Positions 35,609 through 44,640 of a stretch of 64,000 bases of DNA are shown in pieces. The notes beneath the pieces were generated by a model. It was not told the DNA's origin, ran no database searches, and was given only the letters and a program-made list of their open reading frames with translations. The position numbers and the translations under genes were made by a program. Position 1 is the stretch's first letter. Every line of letters starts with the position of its first letter. Source of the DNA: Paragonimus westermani (taxonomy: Eukaryota; Platyhelminthes; Trematoda; Plagiorchiida; Troglotrematidae); contig QNGE01001332.1 in NCBI GenBank assembly GCA_008508345.1, forward strand, positions 1 through 64,000, in the 5' to 3' direction.

Positions 35609-35971
35609 TTGCAATATCTGTACTGGTGTATCTTACGTTCGCAGGTCTATGAAAAGCTTAGTCCCCATGATCCAACAACGTTCCAATTGCCGAAACTACA
35701 ATCACGTTTCTCTGCTTGGTTGCTTTTAAAATTAAAGAAAAGCGTGTCTTATCACGTTGGCGACATCAGTCTTCATGATATTCGACCATTAGTTCTCCGA
35801 AATGACGTGAAATGCAACTTTTCGTTAGGTTCCGTTGATCGCCATGCCACTGGACTACCGCATATTATCTGGTTAAGCCTTTGGAAGACTAAAGCAGAAA
35901 ACATTTCCGCAAACAGAATTAAAAAATGCCACGAACTGAAACACGTCGTAAAATTATATAAAATTCATTAA
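35609..35971 (+). CDS. Hypothetical 120-codon exon-like frame in the inverted repeat
   Basis: The frame has no ATG at its start. It opens with TTG immediately after GCTCAG (a plausible splice acceptor at 35608) and an upstream in-frame TGA lies only a few codons earlier. It reads RSQVYEKLSPHDPTTFQLPK, then SVSYHVGDISLHDIRPLVLR, and ends at TAA 35971. A relative at 52440-52770 is broken by stops and indels but aligns along its length (for example ATATTCGACCGCTAATTCTC). The sequence is lysine- and histidine-rich and looks protein-like. I recognise no family. It could be the last exon of a gene carried by the element or an exon of its transposase gene. Confidence 0.35.
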   Translation: MQYLYWCILRSQVYEKLSPHDPTTFQLPKLQSRFSAWLLLKLKKSVSYHVGDISLHDIRPLVLRNDVKCNFSLGSVDRHATGLPHIIWLSLWKTKAENISANRIKKCHELKHVVKLYKIH

Positions 35972-36031
35972 CTCAAATCTGTTTTCGTCTCGCAGATTAC
36001 AGAGAGATTTACGGTCTACCGACTACACGCA

Positions 36032-38404
36032 GCCTAAAACAGTGTGCAATTTTTTAGGGTTTTTGGTCACACGCGCAAATTGAGCGTTTACTGATCGTTA
36101 TACACTTAGCTGTGACCACAATACCCGGGGGGTTGAGGATCTGGAATGTAGTGGAATGATATCATTATGACTTGAGTCAAAGGACTGCAGTGTCATGGGT
36201 AACCTTGGTACTAAACTGATGTAGCGTAAAAATGTGTGAAACGTATAGGACGGTAGAAATTTTGTAATAAGAACACGGAACCATCTGTAGTAAACCAACC
36301 ATACCAAAGCTAGGTGGTGAACACGGTTGAAGTGAATCACCGAACCAATATGGGTGGGTCAACCTAAAAAGCTGTAACGGACATACGAATTCATGTAGGT
36401 AGTGAAGTTAAAAATGCGTTAGAAAAGCGCAGTGAATGGGTTTGCCTATCAAACGGGCAACCAGCTAAAGAGGTATGATAATAAAGCTCACAAATTTGTG
36501 ATAAATCGCAAGTGAGACGCTTACAAAAGAGATGCTCGTTAATTCAGCTCATCAATTAGCGGTGGAGGCCAAAAAGAACGCCGAAAAGATAAGGAACATC
36601 AATCGGGTCGCCGAATTTTTAGTAAACAAGTTGGTGTTGATTTTGTCGAGGTTTGTTGCGTTATTTTGTAATTGTTGAGCTTTGCTTAATGTCGAAAGTT
36701 GGCCCTACGCTTTGATCTTTTCCCCAAGCAAAATACATTACTCATCCTTGTTCTCACACTATCTAATTTGACCGTTTCCCTTGCTCTTATTTGGTTCGAG
36801 CCCTGTAAACTTCTAAATGCCGAAATTAGACATTTTTTCTCCCGTAATTTTTCTTGAGTAACTTATGATGTCCGTCGTTTCTTGATGCATGAACAATCGT
36901 TTTGCTCTGGTCCAACCAATGACCATTTGTTTGAGTGAGCTCAACCCGTTTTATCGTCCACCATTGTTGATAGGTGCTTGGTTGTCGATTTGTTGTGCAG
37001 GCACCTTCTTTCTTTGATTTCTGAGGATCCTCACATTTGAGGTGAGAGACTCAATTTCTTGTACATTGATTCAACTAGTACCGTATTAAATCCAGTTATT
37101 ACGGGCGCCTTCTCGTTCACCGTTTCGAGGATAGTTTCTCTGTCGTTGACTATTGTGAGGCGTTTACCGGATAACCAGATTGCGCGTGAATCGGTGTGAA
37201 CTTGAATCGTTAGCGAACCATTCGATAGTGGGTATGCGCCCGAATCTCGACCACCACCAGCTTAGAGCGTCTTTTCTGGAGAACAGTCTGTCTGCGGCCC
37301 CGACACACACGGAGACCAATGACGCTGCGGAGTTCGGAGTGAAAATGGATATTTTCAGCAATATTCAATGCCATGGTATGTAGTTGGCTCTAGCCTAGTG
37401 TGATATCAACGGCAGCAACCAAACCGAAAGAACGTAACCGCGGGTACAGTTCCCGTTCAGTTTGTTGCACTCCATAGCGCACCGGTCGAAGAATCCGTGT
37501 AACTTTCGATTACGCTGAACAACACTAAAAAACTTACTCGTGACCCAATCAAGATCGATTCGTGAAAAGGTAAATATTCGTCGACTGAACTTTGTTGCAC
37601 GTCTAAAGAAAGTGGCACTGGGTCCCTACCAGACCTCTCATAGCAGGCGAACATAAAAGCAGGCAGACAAAAAGAAAAGTGTGAGCGGACACGCAGGGAT
37701 GTTTGGAGGAGCCACACAATCGTTGAACACTACATATTCAGTCAATTTTGTACAACCACAATCTACCGTATTCCTTGTGACACTCCACTCATAAGGCTTT
37801 CCACATGATCACACGTGCTCCAATTTTTAAAGGGATGAGGCATTAGTTACAAACGATAGTTTATTCGCGATAAGCCTGATCAGAAAATCATCAACTTTGC
37901 TGAAATAGTTAACCATGATTGTCCAACATGCACCTAAAACGAACACTCAGACACGAGCGCGCTAAGACATGCGAACGACAGACATATAGGCGTAGAGCTG
38001 AAGTGGAGGGACGGAGGCCCAGCTGAAAGGAAGCCGCCAGTCCCTTCGAAAAAATTCCAGCAAACGAAACTCCCCACTGTAGTCACGTAAGCAAACGCAA
38101 ACATCGATTCCGCATCGCGCTCCAAATGTGTCAAGAGCACTTTTCGCAGTACTACTTGATCTAACACTTGGGGGACGGAAGTTGTGGAGTTCCTCTGATT
38201 GGTTCGGTAACTCCTTTCTCTCAGCATGACGTTTTGCACTAGATGGGTCGCTCCGCTCCAGTTTATTGTGGCACAGATCTTGCAGAAGCATTTTTCCATG
38301 TAGTAGCCAGGAGAGTACAAGCTCAAGAGCACAGCATGTACTAGAGGCATAAAAGGGAATTTCTGTTTCATGGCTGATGTCTTGGGCAGTTTGAAGCATA
38401 CAAT
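36032..38404. other. No gene recognised
   Basis: T-rich around 36650-37100. Open frames at 37717-37457 and the two overlapping minus-strand frames of 145 and 155 codons at 38429-37934 have no recognisable domain. Overlapping long frames in two phases of one strand usually mean few stop codons by composition, not two genes. Confidence 0.45.
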
Positions 38405-38548
38405 GAATTAGTCTGCTTTGGCGTCTCACTTCTTACTCAACGTAGGCTTAGGAGGCAACCTGCCGCCACTTATACTCCCCACGATTGTGGCAGATTTAGG
38501 ACAAGTGATATCACCAAAACCTTCAGGTCCACTGGTGTTATCACCCAT
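38405..38548. repeat. Short repeat, paired with 39235-39385
   Basis: Aligns in the same orientation with 39235-39385: TCTCACTTCTTACTCAACGT against TTCCACTTCTTACCCAACAT, and GACAAGTGATATCACC against GAACAAGCGATATCACG. The 0.8-kb spacing places the LTR-like block between the two copies. In minus-strand reading the later copy gives ACSKCITVV-like words, perhaps decayed retrotransposon coding sequence. Confidence 0.5.
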
Positions 38549-38549
38549 T

Positions 38550-38845
38550 GGTTAACGGTAACGAGAAACGGCTGGTGCACGAATATACGAACCATGGACA
38601 CTTTGCATATAGCATAACAATACCTAGAATCGCGGAAGAACACAGAAGACCTCGGTCTTCAGTCGAGAACCTATTTGCCCTCAAATCAAGGACAATCTAG
38701 CAGACCAACGTCTGCGTATATGTAATCCTTGCCAAGCCTTGAAGCGTGGGTCAAAATGGAGGTCTAGCACGTTATTGCGAGAAAACATGAAACTTAAAAT
38801 CGCAAATTATTTTTCGAATATATATCTCGGAAAAATAAACCAATC
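38550..38845 (-). repeat. Gypsy LTR-like block, inverted relative of 32750-33120
   Basis: The reverse complement aligns with 32764-33110 apart from a roughly 60-bp gap near 38750. No gag-pol sequence adjoins it clearly, so it may be a solo LTR or the end of a decayed element. Confidence 0.6.
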
Positions 38846-41149
38846 ATGAGGAAAATGGGTTTTGCGGAGTAGTATGAAGCACAAAATTTCAATGGCATAC
38901 ACTGTGCCGCAATTTTCTCCGCTACACCTACAAGTTTCCGCTTCTTTTTAGCTCCTCAGTCACAAGGCTTCCGTGCAACGGGCTGGGGAACATAATCAAC
39001 CAGAGTCCGACTTCAGCGGTCAGCAAAAGAGACACCAATTCTGAATGGTGGTTTACTTCCGGGATAACGGGCCTCCTGTAGCATATGGACAAGGACACGA
39101 TATATATGTGTTGTACCAATACGCGTTCCTTGTTGTGGCGTTTCACTTTTGTGGGGTGGGCTTTATTGTGCTTCGACGGCGAGCATCGCACATCTTGTGG
39201 TGTTGCCTGTTGTTGACACCTTGGAATATCACACAATAAATTGGGCCGCTTCGGCTTTCCACTTCTTACCCAACATTAGACTGGATGACAGCTTGTCGTC
39301 ACTTATTTTCTGCACAACCGTGATGCATTTGGAACAAGCGATATCACGGAAGGCTTCAAGTACATTGGATGACCGACTGGTTAAAGGAACTCTCCCTTAG
39401 AAAACAGCGGTGTCAAATTGTGAACACTGCTTGCAGTGAGTGTATCCAGAATGAAGGATAGTCATTTGTTGACGTGAAATCCCGTACGGAAGGCCTGAGT
39501 TACGCTTTTCTCATACATAAGCTAAGGTGATTCTGGTGTTTTCCTCAGGGCAAAAGTGCACAAGTTGGTGATAAGGTGTGTTCGAATGGATGTACCATCA
39601 CTCGTTAGCCGGTAAGTTTACATACGAGATCATCTTGAGGCTATCAAAATACCATCAGGACATCACAGTTTGCCTCATGTAAACTAACTCGCAAAAAACA
39701 TCTCGTCATTGGCCGCGACAGAACCGGGCTAGAACTCAAACCTCAGAAACGCATCTACAAATCGAGATTGTTGTTTGGTTCTTGTAATAAATAACCGTTC
39801 ACAGTTTTGACGTTTTGCAGTGCGGTCAAATATCTCCACGAAGCTTATCAGACTTTTAAGAGTGAACACAAGTCGGTGTGGCATATACCCCTCCTCGACA
39901 GACTAGTCAAGCTGAACAAAAGCGCCTGTTCGATGTATCTGGTGATGTTACGAGTTCGTATTAAGATGGTATACACCAAATGCATTTCCCCAACAGTTCC
40001 GTGGGACTTTCAGACGTTGCAAGGCCATAATTACACCCGGAACTAGGAGGACATTCACACCTTTTCATGTCAAAGCGACCACTGATCAAGTGGATGTGAT
40101 CCTCAAGCATTAATGAAGTTGACTTGTCTCGTGAATATGAGTCTCCAAGGTTTGTCGTACCACTGATCCCCTGATTGTGTATGAACTAGAAATATTTCGC
40201 AGAGGAAGAATCCTTTCGAACAAACAATTTAGAGAAGCGCACACTTAAGCATTTTTACCTAATTGACCAAAAATCATCCAACCGGGCGGGTTTTCGGTCG
40301 CTTTCCCCACCGATTCTTCAGTGATGTAGCGAGCGAGCCTCCGGACTATCATTTCTGACCAATATCTTAAACTCCCTTCCGCAAGTCTCCCCAAACCCAG
40401 TTTCCCTTCAGCGGTGGTACCGTTCACCCACATATCACAACGGAGCTACAGGCTCGAAAGTCAGATTCATTTTGGCGCACGCCTTGTCAGTGTCAAAGTT
40501 TTTCAGAAACAGCCGGTGTAATTTACGCTCCGTTTCTGCACACTTGGAGATGAGTCTGTCATCAAGTGCCATGGTTTTCAGCCACGGTTGAGTCACAGCA
40601 ATGTGACGTAAATTTGTTTACAAGAGTTCGTGCACGAAAGCTGACACGGAGAGCACAAGGTCCACGAGAATCTGTCTGAGTTCTTGTGTACACTGAGACC
40701 ATCCCAATTCGTATACCCTTGTTGACAGAACACGTACAACATTTAATCGTTAGTCGCGAACCAGACGACTTTCATCTTTGGACTTCTTCAGTTTTTGCAA
40801 TTTCCCCAGTAGCATAATTTCCTACTCCGTTTTTTATAACATTGGTAGGTGGTCAGCTTCAATCTTTTCAGATGTTAATAAGACTTCCTGCGTACACAGC
40901 GAGTCTACATACGTAAATCGCGCGGATCAACTTTCACTTACTCGCGCGTAATGATCAAGTGATTCTTCGCTTTATAATTTGATGTAATGCCCTTTTTCCT
41001 CTTCAAACGTTCTATCATGGTTTGGATGCTATTCTAGGGTCCTTTTTGTACACCTTTACTTAGTCTAATGGCGCGGAGTCAAGAAGAACACGACGGTTTC
41101 GAAACATGTTGAAATGCCTATTACCAGTTCGGCAACTGAGTGAAATGCA
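38846..41149. other. No gene recognised
   Basis: Contains the second copy of the short repeat (39235-39385) and frames at 38928-39236 (-), 39807-40046 (+) and 40245-40433 (-) without recognisable domains. Confidence 0.45.
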
Positions 41150-41400
41150 TGTAATTATACACCATGAGCTAGTCGCCAAATATATCTAACCACACATTGA
41201 ACCAGTGTAGATTGGCTTTAGCTACTTCGCGATTAAGTGGCCCAGTATGGTCAATTCCATAGCCGTTACGCCGTGATTGGCTCATAGAGTTTGCACGACG
41301 CCCACGCCCACCTTCATTTCTTATCCTGGTTGGTTCAACCGGAAAACTTTGCACTTCAGTGTTTGATTGACAAACGATTTCATCGACCGTCGCCAAGACC
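41150..41400 (-). pseudogene. Possible Ty3/gypsy integrase fragment
   Basis: The frame 41396-41169 contains NGYGIDHTGPLNREVAK followed by WFNVWLDIF. This resembles the W-RVHIDHAGP…VDAFSKWP-type start of a gypsy integrase core, with the first catalytic Asp in DHTGP. It is short and decayed, with no other integrase block clearly following. Confidence 0.4.
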
Positions 41401-41874
41401 TGATTGAGTTATTTTGGTGATGTCATCTCCTAACACCCCTAACCACTGAAAGTTTAATGCGCTTCTCCTGGAGGTTAATCAAAACGTAATCTCGGGGGGC
41501 ATCGAACTAAAACGCAATGTTTACCACAATGTTATGCCCATTGTACGTAGCTATGAAAATCATCCACGAAAATTGGTCACTCCGTCCGACTACCTTAGAA
41601 TCAAACTATCTCTCTTTCTTAACCGTATTGCGCACCTGAACCAGCTAGTAGTTGTTATTTATCTGCTGTTAGCTACGCTTGAACGAGAGGCAATAAAACT
41701 TCTGATATTTTCACCGCCTGAGTTCATGTGACGCGTGTAAATTGGGTACTCGGGAAGGCAAAAGTTTGTCTATTTGTTTTACGAACCTGACAAGTAGACT
41801 ACAAACTGCTCTGTAACCAATGGTTTGAAACTACCAGCGTCTATGGATTTAATAACAGAGTATAGTGTAATACT
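41401..41874. other. No gene recognised
   Basis: One 65-codon plus-strand frame (41534-41731) without motifs. Confidence 0.4.
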
Positions 41875-42205
41875 GGGAACTAGGGACGTCGATCAGTACT
41901 CGAGTTGAAAACTTCCGAGCAAGTAGTAAGGAAAAGAAGCCATACTAATTGCCGTGAACAATCTTTATCCACGAAACAAGTAGTCGCATTTATAGATGTT
42001 TAGCAGTATTCAGGAAATGACAGTTTGCCATTGGCTAATCATGTTGATTCCTGCAAAGTCAAACTCCAAGCTGAATGATGGAATACAGAACAAACAATTT
42101 GGCAAATGACGAGAAGTGTAACGCTGAGGCTTTTCGTTCATTCCTGATGTAGTATGTTAAAACAAAGCTTGGATTGGTTCACTGTTAGATCATCCAATGT
42201 GTTCC
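41875..42205 (+). repeat. Dispersed repeat, paired with 15890-16225
   Basis: Same-orientation partner of the block at 15890-16225, at moderate similarity. Here it lies immediately upstream of the segment related to the inverted-repeat element. Confidence 0.55.
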
Positions 42206-42299
42206 GGTTTGGGTAAGCGGCAAAAGGAGTAGATTTTTATCGCAATGAGATGAGTCACAAACAAGTACACCGTGTTAATTTCATTTCGTTTCGAATGCT

Positions 42300-42740
42300 A
42301 AGACGCTTGCTATTAAACCACCGAGTTCCGTGAATAAACAACGCAGGATTGTTAGTAGTTGACCGCGATTTCTTCAGTTATCGTGGATAAAAAGGCTCGT
42401 CACATATTCCGCTTTCCTATCTCGGTACCTGGTGCGGGAAATTAAAACCATCGAAATCCGCGTCCGTGATTCATGTATGCTTGTTTTAACTGGCCGACAG
42501 TTGAAAATGGCCGTATCGTATGTGAGTTTCGAAATTAGGTATGGCTGTTGTTGTGATCGCATGCGTGTAGTAATGGCTAGGTATTAATACGCGGGTGCCA
42601 AGAAGATCTACATATATATGATGGTTCAGGTATTATTTATCCTGTCGGTAACCGAGGCCACTTATCTTTAGGACGCGGATTCTATTGCAGCTTTCAAGGC
42701 GATGTTTGAGAGGCAAAATATTAAACTTCCTCACAGCTTC
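42300..42740 (+). repeat. Diverged relative of the left part of the inverted-repeat element
   Basis: Aligns with 34590-35000: GTTGACCGCGATTTCTTCAG against GTAGACCGTGATTTGTTCAG, CTTGTTTTAACTGGCC in both, CAGGTATTATTTATC against CAGATATTATTTATC, and GCGATGTTTGAG in both. Frames are broken. A MULE-like transposase remnant begins 300 bp downstream in the same orientation. Confidence 0.75.
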
Positions 42741-43039
42741 AGAAGTGCCTGTAGAGGTGCATGGAGGAAGTCGGCGTCACTTAAATTCGTGGGACGAGCC
42801 GTAAGTCCAGAACAGTGTTGAAGTATGATGAGGTGAGGCGGCACGGTTTTTGGGCACAGCCTAGGTTTGTTACCACTCCACAGAGTATAGAAAGCGTTAA
42901 GGTGTGTGTGCAAAGGCATGCGACGTGTCTAATGAGCTATTTCTCGTAGGTTTTACCAAGTCTGTTTCCGCGTCACATGTTGCAAATCACCACTTCATGT
43001 GGTCCAAAGAACTGTTTTTCTGGTTGTGAGCTCTTTCCG

Positions 43040-43830
43040 CTTAGATCATGGTCACTCCCTTAATCGTCTGGTATCAGCCCCATCCTACAAATCGCACGCT
43101 CACTCTCAGTGAAATGAACGACTCCGAAAGTGTGTTCGACAACAATAAACTAGCTGCTGACATTGAGCAGTATGTAACGGATGCTTACAGAGAAAATACA
43201 GTAACCGCAGACATTAGACACATTCAACACAAGTTGAAGTTTACAATGTTAAGCAAGTTCGTCTTGTAAGTTTTGTAACCGAACATTAGAGGAATTTCGG
43301 AGAGTGCTCTCGGCAAATAATGCGGTGGGTCTCGTGCGTGTTATGCAGGATGAAGGCAACAGATATACGCATATGTACTTTGCACAGCGGACGCAAATTA
43401 AGCTATTCAGACTTTTTCCACATGTGGATATGAACGCCGCCCATAGGACGAACAGGCACAATTATGTCATGATATATTTTTTGATGCTTCTGAAGTTGAA
43501 AGTTATGTCAGGTTATAGTTACAGATGGCATCAGACATGGCCGGCTCTTGCTGTACGGGCACGTTCGTGGTGAGGAATACGCTTTTCTGCTTGGGCCGTT
43601 CGAAACTTTTCGGGGAATGATTATTGGCGCACTGCGGTGAAGACGTTTGTGATAGATGAAATGGCTCCGCAAATGAGGCAGCCCGTACGGTGTTCAGCTG
43701 CGAAATCATGTTGTGATACTTCCATGTATGTGACTTCGTTGGAAGGCATGTAAGTGGATAAAAATTCCTTCATCATGTTTGTTAAAAGGTGATTTCCTTT
43801 TACACTCGACATCTCTACAACCGAATGGCT
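43040..43830 (+). pseudogene. MULE-like transposase remnant, copy 2
   Basis: 43048-43269 and 43304-43573 encode TVTADIRHIQHKLKF, then NRYTHMYFAQRTQIKLFRLF, then PHVDMNAAHRTNRHNYVM. The last is the first catalytic block of MULE/FAR1-type transposases (normally a VxxMDSTYxTNR-type motif; here the Asp is in an altered context). At about 43637 VKTFVIDEMAPQM carries the second catalytic Asp, followed after a frame change by ARTVFSCEIML, a stop and YFHVCDF, matching the usual FP-A--LLC-FHV block. The order and spacing support a DDE MULE transposase. Frameshifts and stops make it dead. Confidence 0.65.
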
Positions 43831-44559
43831 GCGATAATCACTGAGCGAGAGTAAGTTGCACTCTCACGGCGTACGCCGTAGGTTTGGTCGTGGCTCGAAT
43901 ACCATTGGCCAACCGAGAGAAAGTTCGTGGACCATTTGTTGTGTCACTGGTTTTGTATCAAGCCTAAATGGACCATTCATGTACAAGGTAAGCGGTCCTA
44001 TAGTTGTCACCTTGAACGTTGCGGCTCCATGTGTAACATGATGGTGACGCTTTCGTCGTGGGTAGCGTACAGGGCACATGTGAATGTCATTTTTGCCTTT
44101 CGACGTGGCATCCTTGCACACATTCTGTTGGTAATTTGGAAGCATTTCTGTCTTTACAGTGAAGCTTTCTGTAGTGTGTATTTTTGTTTACAAATGTCGC
44201 ATTTCCGTTGATGGTCAGCGGCTGGCAAGGTAAAAATCGCCCATTCGGAATTTGGTGGGTCCGCAGCTCTGGCCTCTCAGTGCAGCCAACTTCAGCTATC
44301 ATCAGGAAGCCCTCCATCACTCTTGGGAAACCACATGACTGCAACGGTAACATGGCAGTTACCCCTTTCAAAAGCATTGCCTTCGCCAGCAACTAGTATA
44401 AGTGCTTTAAACAAGATTACCACGTGGGCACTGCAGTGAACCGGTGTAGATGCACAGCCATCGTTGTGGTGCTGATCGGCTGATAATTCGTGTCCACTGT
44501 CGCACGTGTTAGCTGTCACAGACTTCACCGGTCAAGCTATGTGTTTGAGCAAGACAAAC
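43831..44559. other. Probable tail of the MULE-like remnant; nothing specific recognised
   Basis: By position this should hold the transposase C-terminus. Frames are open on both strands (for example 44087-44392 minus and 43927-44211 plus) but without recognisable motifs. Confidence 0.35.
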
Positions 44560-44640
44560 AGATGCAGCAGTTACAAACGATTAAGCATAGGGTACTGTTT
44601 GCTTTCCCTCGTAACCCAGCAAACATAAATTACTCTATGG
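44560..44640 (+). repeat. Single unit related to the 67-bp tandem repeat
   Basis: TTAAGCATAGGGTACTG and CCTCGTAACC here correspond to TTAAGCATGGGGTACTG and ACTCGTAAGC at 35374-35410. This places the right part of the inverted-repeat family downstream of the MULE-like transposase. Confidence 0.6.

Larger units (their letters stand above)
34039..36031 (+). repeat. Right copy of the 2-kb inverted repeat element
   Basis: Gapless inverted match to 5701-7693. In this orientation it carries, in order: a 30-codon basic frame (34360-34449), a 65-codon frame (34547-34744), an 80-codon frame (34830-35072), a 67-bp tandem repeat (35233-35420) and a 120-codon frame (35609-35971). Diverged relatives of the left part occur at 42300-42740, of the tandem unit at 44560-44640, and of the right part at 52210-52850. 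The family is therefore dispersed, and these two copies are recent. The type of element is not established. MULE relationship is inferred from the neighbourhood at 42-44 kb. Confidence 0.95.

Noticed and set aside
5701..36031. One giant 30-kb transposon with 2-kb terminal inverted repeats
   Set aside because: No target-site duplication at the outer edges, partial relatives of the arm occur elsewhere singly, and the interior is a mix of unrelated old elements in both orientations.
37934..38429. Two overlapping minus-strand frames of 145 and 155 codons
   Set aside because: Two phases open over the same bases, no motif, no splice or poly(A) context; likely composition.
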